The notes below the pieces were generated by a model. That model did not search any database. It was not told the origin of the DNA and saw nothing but the letters and a program-made list of their open reading frames with translations. The position numbers were made by a program, and so were the translations under genes. Positions 18,592 through 28,407 of a stretch of 64,000 nt of DNA are shown piece by piece. Origin of the DNA: Methyloceanibacter superfactus. Its GTDB lineage: Bacteria > Pseudomonadota > Alphaproteobacteria > Rhizobiales > Methyloligellaceae. Where the stretch lies: assembly GCF_001723305.1 (NCBI RefSeq), contig NZ_LPWF01000004.1:62001-126000 (forward strand). Reading direction: 5' to 3'. Every line of letters starts with the position of its first letter. The first letter of the stretch is position 1.

Positions 18592-20124
18592 TTATTGAGC
18601 GATGCGCAGTTCGCCCAAGCCCTGGGCGATGTCTTTGAAGATCGACGCCAGCTGATCGTTCGACGGCGAGTTGAAAAACATGTCGTCCTTCGTCGCGCAG
18701 TTCTTCAGCAGGGTCTGCGTGGCGGAATTGACCTGGAAGCCGATCGTATAGATGAGGATCCCTTTGGCCTTGATACGACTGCAGACGGTCGTCGTCTTAC
18801 TGTCCAGAGTTGCCTCGGCGTTGCTGCCGTTCTTGCTGCCAAGATGCCCATTCCGAGCGTAGCCGAAGGCGTTGTAGACGGATTTGTTCTTGCCGTTGCC
18901 GCCGCCGCTCACGGAGTTCTCACCGTCGGTCAGAAGCACGATCGCCTTCACCCTCTCGTTCTCGTCATAGGCCTTGCCTTCGGTGAACGGCGCGGTCGGC
19001 GACAGGATTCGCCAGCCCCACAGCAGGCCGGCGGGGATCACCGTATTGCCGCTGGGCTGCAACTCCTCGATCGCGGAGACCACGGGACCTAATTTGTCGG
19101 TCAGCGGCGTGACTGCACGAGGCGGGCAGTTCCAATTGGGACCGCTCGCGCGGTAGCTGTCCTTCTTTGGCTTGTCGTACTTGCCCGTATATGCCTGGCA
19201 CCTCATGGCTTTGCGCTTGCTGCTGTTGCTTGTGCCGCAGTCACCGTCCTCGATATAGCTGTTGCTGTAGTTGTAGCCTTCATCGTGATCGTCATCGGCC
19301 TCGTCGGGCGCAAAGTAAGGTGCAAACAGCGACGCGGGTGTTCCCGTGCTCGGCGCCGTGTCGGTGAGCTCGTAGTCGTCGCCGTCGCGCTCGCGCACGC
19401 AGCCTGACCAATCCCAGTTGCCTTGGAGGTCTTTGTAAAGATCGAAGGTCTTCACCTTGTTGGAATCGTAGTCCTCGGTGGCGATGTCCGACTTGGCGCT
19501 ATCGTCGATCCAGTTCTCGCTTTTCATGTCAGTGCCCACGTTCACCGCGGCGGCGAACGGAACCACAGAGATCTTCACAGTGTCCGAGGTCGGTTTGTCA
19601 TGAAACATGTCCTGGACCATCTTCTTCGCGGCGTTCTGCATTGCGGCCATCTTGCCGCCGGAGCCCATCGAGCCTGTCGTATCAAGCACGAGAGCCAGCT
19701 CGATATTGCGCTGTCGCCGAGTGACCGTGGTCGTGGCCCCCACACCGATGCTGGGGATGTTGGCCAGCTCCATGAATGTCGTGGGCACCGAGCCAGAGAC
19801 GGTCACATTGATGTTGTCGCCGACGAACTTGACGTCGATGGCGCCGGCCGCTCCGAGCTCGGAGGGCGGATAATTGGCATTGAAGTATTGCTGCGCCTTG
19901 ACCTTCAGCTCGGCCTCGGTGAGGCCGGACCACGAGCCAATGGCGAGCGCCGCCGCATCAGCCGCATCGGCCATACGCTCACGGACAAGGAGTGCGCGCC
20001 CGTAATCAACCGCGCCGCCAACGCCAATCATAATGGGGATGAGTGCCAGTCCGAAAAGGACCGCGACGTTGCCCTTGGTGTTCCGGGCAAAGTGCCGGAA
20101 CCACAGTCCCACCGCTTGAAGCAT
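18592..20124 (-). CDS. TadG-like pilus protein with von Willebrand factor A domain, copy 2
   Basis: Second TadG-family VWA protein, 510 residues from MLQAVGLW, chosen because GGAAGGCGTAAG precedes that ATG. Same layout as copy 1: N-terminal hydrophobic helix, VWA metal-ion site DTTGSMG, the same acidic cysteine-bearing insert (DEADDDHDEGYNY) and the C-terminal VWA part LLTDGENSVSGGGNG. Differences cluster in the N-terminal 15 residues, the stretch after the metal site (FHDKPTSDTVKISVV) and the last 60 residues. It is transcribed away from the tadE genes; the 222-base gap between them is AT-rich and should hold both promoters. Confidence 0.88.
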   Translation of the reverse strand: MLQAVGLWFRHFARNTKGNVAVLFGLALIPIMIGVGGAVDYGRALLVRERMADAADAAALAIGSWSGLTEAELKVKAQQYFNANYPPSELGAAGAIDVKFVGDNINVTVSGSVPTTFMELANIPSIGVGATTTVTRRQRNIELALVLDTTGSMGSGGKMAAMQNAAKKMVQDMFHDKPTSDTVKISVVPFAAAVNVGTDMKSENWIDDSAKSDIATEDYDSNKVKTFDLYKDLQGNWDWSGCVRERDGDDYELTDTAPSTGTPASLFAPYFAPDEADDDHDEGYNYSNSYIEDGDCGTSNSSKRKAMRCQAYTGKYDKPKKDSYRASGPNWNCPPRAVTPLTDKLGPVVSAIEELQPSGNTVIPAGLLWGWRILSPTAPFTEGKAYDENERVKAIVLLTDGENSVSGGGNGKNKSVYNAFGYARNGHLGSKNGSNAEATLDSKTTTVCSRIKAKGILIYTIGFQVNSATQTLLKNCATKDDMFFNSPSNDQLASIFKDIAQGLGELRIAQ

Positions 20125-20198
20125 CTTACGCCTTCCACCTGTTGCCGGAGGCTTAACCTCTCGGACGCACCTATGCATCGTGCTTAGGGGCAATGTAG

Positions 20199-20216
20199 GC
20201 GTAAAAGTTCTTACGC
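20199..20216. promoter_or_regulatory. Candidate operator GCGTAA-N6-TTACGC
   Basis: A perfect 6-base inverted repeat with a 6-base spacer, 75 bases upstream of the second tadG and about 130 bases upstream of the first tadE, inside the AT-rich divergent intergenic region. Size and symmetry suit a dimeric regulator. A near-CtrA element TTAA-N7-TTAG follows about 35 bases downstream. No regulator can be named. Confidence 0.35.
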
Positions 20217-20346
20217 TTCGTAGTCCGGTTTATTCAAATTCGAGTCAAAGTTACTTAAACTACAACTTAGATAAGCATTTACCTTGTTGCATATCGGTTT
20301 TCCCTCTACACAACTCGTTAAGCAAACCTTCTCTATACCTAGCCCC

Positions 20347-20919
20347 ATGGCAAAGGGTGCGGGACAACAAAAAAACAGAGCGGGGTGGCTGGGGCGCTGG
20401 CACCGCCTGCGCGGCTTTCAGCACGACACCTCCGGAGCTTCGGCGCTTGAATTCGCCATCGTGGCGGCTCCTCTGATCCTGCTGCTCTTGGCCGTGCTTC
20501 AGCTCGGCATCGTCTTCTTCGCGAACTTCATGCTTGAGAGCGCGACCGCACGGGGCGCGCGCCTCATCCGCACGGGTCAGGCCCAGACACAAGGGCTCGA
20601 CGCTGCGAAATTCAAGCAGGAAGTCTGCAAGCAGCTGACTGCACTAATCAGTTGTTCGAACCTCAAGCTCGATGTCCGCAGCTATCCCAGCTTCGGCGGC
20701 GCCGCCGCCGGCTTGACCAGTCCGCTCGGCGCCGACGGCAAGCTCAAATCGGCCTTCAGCTACGACCCCGGCAGCCCGGGCGACGTGGTTGTCGTGAGGG
20801 CCTTCTATCCCCTGGATATCGGGACGGTGCTGCCGACGGAAGTCAATCTCAGCAACATGGCGGGCGGCAACCGGCTGATCGTTGCCACCAGTGCTTTCCG
20901 CAATGAGCCCTATGAATAA
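20347..20919 (+). CDS. TadE-like pseudopilin 1
   Basis: Minor pseudopilin of the Tad system, 190 residues from MAKGAGQQ. A basic N-terminal leader is followed by the TadE prepilin segment (about residues 31-60: GASALEFAIVAAPLILLLLA), where CpaA would cleave after the glycine before the hydrophobic helix. The rest is periplasmic with a cysteine pair (about residues 89 and 96). The first in-frame codon upstream would add 21 residues without family likeness. Its last eight bases overlap the second tadE if that starts at 20912. Confidence 0.85.
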   Translation: MAKGAGQQKNRAGWLGRWHRLRGFQHDTSGASALEFAIVAAPLILLLLAVLQLGIVFFANFMLESATARGARLIRTGQAQTQGLDAAKFKQEVCKQLTALISCSNLKLDVRSYPSFGGAAAGLTSPLGADGKLKSAFSYDPGSPGDVVVVRAFYPLDIGTVLPTEVNLSNMAGGNRLIVATSAFRNEPYE

Positions 20920-21517
20920 AGAACAGAAAAGCGCACGCGTGCGATTGTATCTCATCGCAATGGCGGGTATCGCGGCGAAGATCACACGCATGGCCCGCGA
21001 TCAACGCGGCGTCTCGGCGATCGAATTCGCCATGATCGTGCCGGTGCTGATCTTGATTTATGTCGGCACGGCTGAGATCGGCAACGCGCTGACCATCTAC
21101 CGCCGCACTTCGCAGGTCGCTTCCACCGCCGCCGATCTGACCGCGCAGGTCAGAAGCGTCAACAAGAACGACATCAAGGATATCCAGGCCGCCTCGGGCA
21201 GCATTCTCGCGCCATATCCGACGGACCCGCTCAAGATCGTGCTCACCAGCGTCGTGGCCGACGACAAGAACAAGACAAAGGTCGAATGGAGCTGCGCCAA
21301 CAAAGGCACGGCGCACGTCGCGGGTGCGAATTTCACCCTGCCTGCGGGTCTTACGGAGGCGGACAGCAGCGTCCTCGTGGCAGAGGTCACCTATTCCTTC
21401 ACACCGTTGCTCGGGATGACGACTTTCTTCAGTCCCGGCTCCTTCGATATGAAGCGGACGTTCTACACGCGGCCGCGCCAGAGCCTCAAGGTCACCAAGA
21501 CCGACAACGGCTGCTAG
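20912..21517 (+). CDS. TadE-like pseudopilin 2
   Basis: Second TadE-type pseudopilin, about 201 residues. A basic leader ([10 protein letters not shown]) precedes the prepilin helix [24 protein letters not shown], then a periplasmic domain follows. The start could be 20903 or 20912 (both ATG, both overlapping the previous gene); neither has a clear ribosome binding site, consistent with translational coupling to tadE1. It is convergent with rimO, their last four bases overlapping. With tadE1 it probably forms a heterodimeric minor pilin, a family inference. Confidence 0.85.
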   Translation: MNKEQKSARVRLYLIAMAGIAAKITRMARDQRGVSAIEFAMIVPVLILIYVGTAEIGNALTIYRRTSQVASTAADLTAQVRSVNKNDIKDIQAASGSILAPYPTDPLKIVLTSVVADDKNKTKVEWSCANKGTAHVAGANFTLPAGLTEADSSVLVAEVTYSFTPLLGMTTFFSPGSFDMKRTFYTRPRQSLKVTKTDNGC

Positions 21518-22881
21518 CCCGAGGCCGGGGCCTTCGCCGCGAACGGCATGGATGCCGGGGCGACCGGGCTGCCCCACAGATCGTACTCGTTCGCCTCTTC
21601 TACCGTGACCATGAGCCGGTCGCCCGGCTTGAGCCCGGTTTCGCCCTCGAGAAAGACATTGCCGTCGATCTCGGGCGCGTCCCAATGGGAACGGGCGATG
21701 GCGCCCTCCTCGTCCACCGTATCGACCATCACCTCGATCGTGCCGCCGACACGTTCCGCCAGGAGCGCCTCGCTAATTGCCTGCTGATGCTCCATGAGAC
21801 GCGCGAACCGCTCGGCCTTGACGTCGTCCGGCACCTGACCGGGAAGCGCATTGGCGGCCGCGCCGTCGACGTCCTCATATTTGAAGCAGCCCACGCGGCT
21901 CAGCCGTGCTTCGCTTAGCCAATCGAGCAGCATGGTGAAATCCTGCTCGGTCTCGCCGGGAAAGCCGACGATGAAGGTGGAGCGGATGGCGAGGTCAGGA
22001 CATATCTCCCGCCACGCGGCGATGCGCTGGAGCGTCTTCTCGCCATGAGCGGGACGCCGCATCGCCTTAAGCACCGTAGGGCTCGCATGCTGGAAGGGGA
22101 TGTCGAGATAAGGCAGCACACGCCCCTCGGCCATCAACGGAATGACGCGGTCCACATGGGGATAGGGATAGACGTAGTGCAGACGCACCCAGACGCCGAG
22201 GCTGCCGAGGGCGGCGGCGAGATCGGCAAAGCGCGTCTCGTAGGTCTCATCACGCCAAGAATTCTCGACATAGCCGAGATCGAGACCATAGGCGCTCGTA
22301 TCTTGTGAGATGACCAGGAGTTCCTGCACGCCGGCGGCGACCAGACGCTCGGCCTCGCGCATGACGTCCGAAAGCGGCCGGCTCTTGAGCGGCCCGCGCA
22401 TACTCGGAATGATGCAGAAGCTGCAGGTGTGATTGCAGCCCTCGGAGATCTTCAAATAGGCATAGTGGCGCGGCGTCAGCCGGATGCCTTCCGGCGGGAC
22501 GAGATCGACGAAGGGATCGTGCAGTCGGGGCACGGCCTCGTGTACCGCCTCGACCACGGCCTCATATTGTTGCGGCCCGGTCACCGACAGCACGCCGGGA
22601 TATTGGTCACGAATGCGGTCCGCTTCCACCCCCAGGCAACCGGTGACGATGACGCGGCCATTCTCGGCCAGCGCCTCGCCGATGGCTTGAAGCGATTCCG
22701 CCTTGGCGCTGTTCAGAAAGCCGCAGGTGTTCACCACAACCGCGTCGGCATCCTCATAGGTCGGCGACAGCGTGTAGCCTTCAGCCCTGAGCCTCGTGAT
22801 GATGCGCTCGGAGTCGACCAGCGCCTTGGGGCAGCCGAGGCTGACAAAGCCGATTTTCGGGGCAGTCTTGGCTGGCGGCAT
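21514..22881 (-). CDS. rimO: Ribosomal protein S12 methylthiotransferase RimO
   Basis: Radical-SAM enzyme adding a methylthio group to the conserved aspartate of ribosomal protein S12; 455 residues. N-terminal UPF0004 domain with cluster cysteines in [22 protein letters not shown] and TGCLGVEAD; radical-SAM cluster motif CNHTCSFC; C-terminal TRAM domain (about residues 385-455). [12 protein letters not shown] and the SFCIIP context separate it from MiaB, which is also in this window. Start MPPAKTAPK is chosen over an upstream ATG that would add 20 non-conserved residues. Confidence 0.95.
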   Translation of the reverse strand: MPPAKTAPKIGFVSLGCPKALVDSERIITRLRAEGYTLSPTYEDADAVVVNTCGFLNSAKAESLQAIGEALAENGRVIVTGCLGVEADRIRDQYPGVLSVTGPQQYEAVVEAVHEAVPRLHDPFVDLVPPEGIRLTPRHYAYLKISEGCNHTCSFCIIPSMRGPLKSRPLSDVMREAERLVAAGVQELLVISQDTSAYGLDLGYVENSWRDETYETRFADLAAALGSLGVWVRLHYVYPYPHVDRVIPLMAEGRVLPYLDIPFQHASPTVLKAMRRPAHGEKTLQRIAAWREICPDLAIRSTFIVGFPGETEQDFTMLLDWLSEARLSRVGCFKYEDVDGAAANALPGQVPDDVKAERFARLMEHQQAISEALLAERVGGTIEVMVDTVDEEGAIARSHWDAPEIDGNVFLEGETGLKPGDRLMVTVEEANEYDLWGSPVAPASMPFAAKAPASG

Positions 22882-23053
22882 GGGGGCTCCGCTTGGGGGT
22901 TGCGAGGCACATACAGGCAGAGGCTGGCGCGTGGCAAGCATATTGCCTAAGACGTGTTGCCTAAGATTTGAGGCCCGGCTGTCTTGGTCATGAGTTGGCC
23001 ACGCCGCCTTGTTGAGCTAGCCGTTGGGCACGAACGTTCGCCGCGAGGTTGGA

Positions 23054-23719
23054 ATGAAGTTGTCGGGTTTCAGGGTCGCAAGCGCCGCATTTCTGTTCGG
23101 CGTCTTGTTGCTTGGCGCCATGTTGCTCGCGTTGGCTACGGGGCGGGCGCTGGCTCAGGATGGCGGCAACTCGAGCGCAGCCAAGAAGCAGGCACCGCCG
23201 GCCGCGGCCCAAAAGAAGGCGCCGTCCGCCGCCCCGAACTGGGCGGCGCCCGCGGACGCCGCGAACAAGCCGCCCCCGGCAAAAGTGGCGGGCAGTTTCG
23301 GTAGCTGGACGCTGCTTTGCGGCAAGGAGGCCAAGGATGAGAAGGAGCGCTGCTCGCTCGTCATGCCGCTGATCGAGAAGGAAACCCAGAAGCTCGTGTT
23401 CCGGGTGATCGTCACCTACGGACCGAAGGGCAATCTGGTGTTGCGCGTGGACGGACCGACCGGGGTCGCGCTGCAGCGTGGCGTCGAGTTCTCTCCCGAT
23501 ACCAAGAAGATCTATCGCATGCCGTTCCAGACCTGCCTGCCCATGGGCTGCAAGGCGCTGCTTCTGGTCCCGGACGAGCTCAAGAAGGAGCTGTCGGCGT
23601 CAAAGCAAGGCGCCATCACCGTCTATGCGCTCAACGGCAAAGCGGTGCAGACGGTCACGGCATTTAGCGGATTTGGCAAAGGCATGGCCGCGCTCGACAA
23701 GCATCAGGCAGGCCAATAG
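23054..23719 (+). CDS. Invasion-associated locus B (IalB) family protein
   Basis: Exported protein of 221 residues in the IalB family, whose members are envelope proteins linked to host-cell entry in Bartonella but common in free-living alphaproteobacteria. A signal peptide ends near residue 34 (GRALAQ). An Ala/Lys/Pro-rich linker (about 35-75) precedes the IalB domain, with GSWTLLCG, RCSLVMPL, ITYGPKG-like strands and four cysteines (in LLCGK, ERCSL, QTCLPMGC) likely paired as disulphides. The ATG at 23054 directly precedes the hydrophobic core. Convergent with the asmA gene, 12 bases away. Confidence 0.9.
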   Translation: MKLSGFRVASAAFLFGVLLLGAMLLALATGRALAQDGGNSSAAKKQAPPAAAQKKAPSAAPNWAAPADAANKPPPAKVAGSFGSWTLLCGKEAKDEKERCSLVMPLIEKETQKLVFRVIVTYGPKGNLVLRVDGPTGVALQRGVEFSPDTKKIYRMPFQTCLPMGCKALLLVPDELKKELSASKQGAITVYALNGKAVQTVTAFSGFGKGMAALDKHQAGQ

Positions 23720-23731
23720 CGCCGGGACGGG

Positions 23732-26124
23732 TCAGCGCAGGATTTCTTCCAGCTCAGGGTCCATCGCCTCGTCGGTGTCGCCCTGATCGGGCTCGGGCGC
23801 TTGCGGCGGCGCCAGGCTTGCGGCGCACGCTGCGGCGCCGGCTTGCCGCCACCAATTTGCACATTGCCGAGGAAGCGGCCGATGGCCTCGCCGACCGGCT
23901 TGCCCTTGAATTTCTTCTGCAACGCCTCGCCGATCTTGTTCACGGTCTTGGAGGCGCTTTCGGGATTGGCGAAGACGCCACCGATTTGCGGCTTGATCCG
24001 CGGGTCTTCGAGCGGACCTATGATCTGCACCGGCACCGTCAGTCCGGCGAGATCGTTGGCGCCGCTCTGACCCTCGGGCCCGGCGATGATCTCCGGATGC
24101 GCCAGGATATCGAGATTGCTCCGCGCCAGATCGACCGTGCCTTCCGCGGTCACCTTGAGCAGCGGGCTCACCATTTTGAGGTTTTGCGTCTCGGCGATGC
24201 CGTCGGAGATGGTGAAGCTGCCGCCGAGGTCGCTGAAGGCCGTCTTGGCGTCCGGCCCCTGGCGGAGATTGAAATTGCCTTCACCGAGGCCACTGATGAG
24301 CGCTGTGACATCGATGCCGGCAATTGTGCCATCGCTTACCACCACGTTGCCCTGGCCGCGCAGCGACGCCTTGATTGCCTCGGCATCCTCGCCCTTGCCG
24401 CTGACGCTAAGGTCCAGCTTGGTGCGCCCCGCGAGCATGGTGAACTGAGCCGCGTCGCTGAGCAGCGGTAGGGCCTCGACGCCGTCGAGACGGAAGTCGC
24501 CGGTGAAGGCGGGGACGGGCTTTGAGGCATCGACGATTAGCTGGCCACTGGCGCGCCCGTCATAAAGCTCCATGCCGCCGAGCGTGGCGTTCATCACACC
24601 GTCGCGGAAGACGAGACCGAGCGAGCTGGGGCCAATGTCCAGATGTCCGACGCGAGCCTTGCGGATATTGAGATTGACGTCGGCGTCGAACGAGGCCGGC
24701 GGTGCAACGCGCACGGCGAGCGGCGCGGCGCTTCCGGCCGCATTCGTGTCCGTTTCCGCAGGCGGCGGCGCGACGGCTGTCTCAACTTCCGCGGGCGCGG
24801 GATTGCTGAACCAATCCTTCGGCGCGGGCTCCCTGCCGCCGGATGCGCTGTCCACCGGACCGCTGTCCTTGGAAGCAGCCGCGCGCTTCTTCTTTTTCTT
24901 CTTCTCGGGCGCGGCGATGAAGGGGTTGAGGTCGAGATGATCCAGGGCGAAGGCGGCGCGGAGATGCGGTCTCGGGCTCTTCAGCGCCACCACGGCCTGG
25001 CCTTGACCACTGGCATGCTCGAGGGCGAAGCGCGCATGGGAGAAGGTGATCTCGCTCTTGGTCCAGGAGACGTCGCTCGCCAGCTCACCATCCCCGATCC
25101 CGGTCGCCACGGCTGGCTTCTCGCGCATCCAGGCGAGCACCGAGGGGATGGAGCTCGCCTTGGCGGAGAGCTGACCTTGACCGGACAACTGCGGCGCGGT
25201 GGCGAGGCTGCCGTCGAACCGCGCGGAGAGCGCCTGCGTGTCGAGCGCAACGAAGAGCCGGGCCGGCCGTTCCGCCCTAAGATCGGCCGGCGTGGTCACC
25301 TCGACGCTGAAGTCGACCCTCTGGTCTTTCCACACGAAGCTGCCGTTTCCGGTCAGCGGGTCGTTGATCGCGGGGAGGCTGAGCTGCGCATCGATATGCT
25401 CGACGCGCTTCGTGGCCTTGGGGTCCTTGTCGTCATAGACGATGACGACCGTGCCATTCTTGATGCGCATATCCTTGAGGCGAACTTCACGGCTCAGCCT
25501 CTGCGCGCCGCTGCCTTGCACCATCTCGCCCGCGGCTTGCGCTTTGGCGAAGCGGATCTTCTCCGCCCCGGTGCCAGGCGCATCGTCTGTCTTCCCCCAG
25601 CGCAGCGGCAGCGTGTCCTCACCGAGGCGGACGGTGAGCACCGGTCGCGTCAGCACCACACGCTTGGCGTCGATCTGGCTGCTCAGGAGCTCGCCGAAAT
25701 CGAGATCGAGGGTGAGCCTTGCCACCGAGAGATCGGCACTGCCTGCGGCGGCGTCAGGATCGGTGATCTTGGCGTCGGTGATGACCACATGCGGACCGGG
25801 CGTGAACAGCAGCATGGTGGACCCATTGACCGTGAGGTCGCGTCCGGTCTGCTCCTTGATGCGGGCCGCCACCCGTGACGTCACCCAGTCGGCCGAGAGG
25901 ATGACATTGACGGCGACGAGGGCCAGCATCAGCACGCCGACGATGCCGCCGGCGATCATCGCGCCGAGCTTCACCGGACGCCGCCTCAGCAGGTCACGCG
26001 TCTTGGCGACAATCGGTTTGAGACCATGCATCCTCGCGCCGAGCGCCGTGCGCGGCGGCGCCTTGGCCGGCTCGGGCGCACGCGCAGGCAGATGCGGCTT
26101 ATGGGGGTCTTGGCTGTTGTGCAT
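23732..26124 (-). CDS. AsmA-family envelope protein (frame broken near its end)
   Basis: Inner-membrane-anchored AsmA protein with a large periplasmic part; family members are implicated in lipid traffic to the outer membrane. One transmembrane helix at about residues 53-75 is followed by the AsmA N-terminal domain (DWVTSRVAARIKEQTGRDLTV) and the C-terminal AsmA_2 region (GEGNFNLRQGPDAKTAFSDLGG, LLKVTAEGTVDLARSNLDI). A lysine run (EKKKKKKR) lies near residue 410. Near 23816 one base seems missing; repair yields an acidic proline-rich tail ending EELEEILR-like residues and a TGA at 23732, 797 residues, so the gene stops before the convergent ialB instead of running into it. Confidence 0.87.
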
Positions 26125-26223
26125 TGGGGTCCCGGACGAGGCCCGAATAGGCCCGATAATTAAGGTAACAATAGGAACCGGGCGGCACAGCGTCAGCCAG
26201 GGTGCGGCGGATTGGCCCGGCCG

Positions 26224-27320
26224 TTATCGGACCAGGATGGCGTGGTTGTCCCAGTGGTAGCGCGAGGGGTGACGCCACAGCGAGCCGTCTGCTTGCGCCG
26301 TGGCCAGCCAGCCGTCGCCGCTGGTCAGCAGGAAGCTCGCGCTGTGATGGGTGGGCGCCAAGCCGCAACCATCCCCGAGCTCGCTGGTGCCGAGGAAGCG
26401 CCTCGCGGCGACGTCCCAATAGGTCACAAGCCCGCCTTTCGGCGCCGAGGCGGCGACGATGCCGCCGGCCGCATCGGCCGTCACCGAACCGATATAGTTG
26501 CGCAAGGAGAGCTGCGTGGCAGCGGGTGTCGGTACGATCACCGGCTTCTCCCCGCGGGCGTGGAACCCGATCAGTGGCGGCGTTTCCCCGTCCGGCCCGT
26601 GGAACTGGCAGCCGAACACCACCGTATCGTTTTGCGCGACGGCCAGATGACGGATCGACAGTTGATGCAGGTCCGCCGCGAGCTTCTGCTCCTCCAGAAG
26701 ATCGCCGGTCTCGATATCCACATAGACGAGCGAGGGCTGCATGGTCGGGATGTTGAGCTCCTCCCGTGCGCTGTCGGGATGGGTGAGGATGCCGCCATTG
26801 GCGATGACCATGGTGCGGCCGTCGGAGAGGAGCGCGAGATCGTGGGGACCGATACCGTAACCCGGAAACTCGCCGATTTGACGATAGCCCGCGCTCGCGT
26901 CGCGGACGCCGATGACGCCGAGGCCGCGGCCGTAGTCGTTCTCCGTGGTGTAGAGCAGACGGCCGTCGGCCGAGAACACGCCATGGCCGAAGAAGTGCCG
27001 GTCGGGCTTGGCGGCGAACCACACCGGCTCGCCCGAGCCTACCGGCACCGCCACGCCGAAGCGGCCGGGACGCCTGGCGAAGGCCACCCACTCCTTGCCG
27101 CCGGGCCGCAGCGCGACATCGTGGCCACGAGCAGGCAATTCGACGGCGCGCAAATCCCCTCGCTCGAGATCGAACATGGCGGCAGAGAAGATGCCGCGAT
27201 CGTCCATGCGCGCGGCGGCAAAGCATTCAGGCACAAACGCCGCGGCGAGGCTCTCGGGCACTGTCAGCGCCGTGGCGCTGCCCGCGAGCCTGCAAGAAAA
27301 GCGCGGCGGTCGAGCTGCAT
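26224..27320 (-). CDS. DUF1513 periplasmic beta-propeller protein (frame broken in signal peptide)
   Basis: Protein of the DUF1513 family, a predicted seven-bladed propeller found in imelysin operons. From the ATG at 27318-27320, the first residues MQLDRRAFLAGS look like a Tat signal (RRxFLxG), but the frame then stops; adding one G near 27285 joins it to ATALTVPESLAAA and the intact remainder, 365 residues in all. Propeller-like repeats are visible (HGVFSADGRLLYTTENDY, HDLALLSDGRTMVIANGG, HSASFLLTSGDGWLA). A GTG at 27261 would give a leaderless version. The start is two bases after the imelysin stop. Exact function unknown; iron-related by context. Confidence 0.85.
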
Positions 27321-27322
27321 GA

Positions 27323-28407
27323 TCAATCTCCGTCCAAGGCGTTGAACCCGAAACTCAAGCCCGCGCCGCGCGCGATCATCGTGGCGGCGGTGTCGCGGGC
27401 GAACTTCAACGCGACACGCAAGGCTTCCAATTTGTTGCGCTGTGCCGGATCGCGCACGGCCTGGGCGATCGGCTCATCGGCGGCACGAAGCACGTTGATG
27501 ACACGGTCGAGGTCGAACAGGACCGACTGTTCGACGCCGGGCGATTCCTCGGCAACGACGCTGGCAAAGCCGCCCTCGGCAAAGAGCGCGCGGACGCCTC
27601 GAGATTGCCCACCATGTTGGGGAAGGTCAGCCCGCTCCGCCAGAAGGCGGCAAGACGCGGACGCGCTGTCTCGGCCGACGTGCCGAGCGGCTTGCCAAGT
27701 TTCTGATCGCGCACGAGCTCGATGCCGGAGGTGAACGCCTTGTAGAGCTCCAGCGTGACATCCTTGGGCGCCCGGTAGAGCGGATCGTCGGGGCCGGGGC
27801 TGAGGAAGAGCTTGCTGTATTCCGCGCCGTCGCGCCATTCCTCGGCGACGCCGCGGGCGATGCGGTCGACATTGGTCGCGACGCTCGCGGCGAAGCTGCA
27901 CCGGAAGCCGACCTCGGGATCGCCGCGCGCCAGGGTTTCGGCGCCGTCGCCATAGAGAAGGTATTCGAGCGCCGGCAGGCCTTGCAGCGCCACGCTTTTG
28001 CCGACCAGCATATCGGCCTGCGTCACGGTCTCGTCGTTCTTGGCGAGCGCGGCCTTCACCTGCCGCAAGCCGATGCCCTTGGGGTCGGGCCAATAGAACA
28101 TGCGCTCGTAGCGGTGCTCCTTATTGATCGGACCGAAACGGAAGATCTCGACCTTGCTCCAGCTTTCGACGGTGGCGGCGAAGGCTTCCTTCGCATCCGT
28201 CAGCGCCGCGGCGGATGGTGCGGCACAGAGCGCTTCCGCCTTGTCCTTGAGGCGGCCGGTGCTCACCGTGAGCGCGTCGTAGCCAGGGCGAATGACATTG
28301 TCGAGCGCAGCGCGGGCAATGGCGCCATGATCCGCCTCCGCATGCGCGGACGGCAACCCGGCGCATAGGAGCACGGCAGCAAGCAGGAGCGGCCTCATCG
28401 GACCCAT
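27323..28407 (-). CDS. Imelysin-family protein 2, lacks the motif histidine (frame broken once)
   Basis: Exported imelysin (peptidase M75-like) protein. A signal peptide is at residues 4-23. One base seems missing near 27596; repair gives NLEAVRALFAEGG and 361 residues ending FGFNALDGD. Where imelysins carry GxHxxE, this protein has GLPALEY, so the histidine is absent and metal binding must differ. The start overlaps the stop of the DHOR gene (TAATG) and the DUF1513 gene follows after two bases, so translation is tightly coupled. Probably a partner of the di-haem protein in periplasmic iron handling, by context. Confidence 0.87.
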
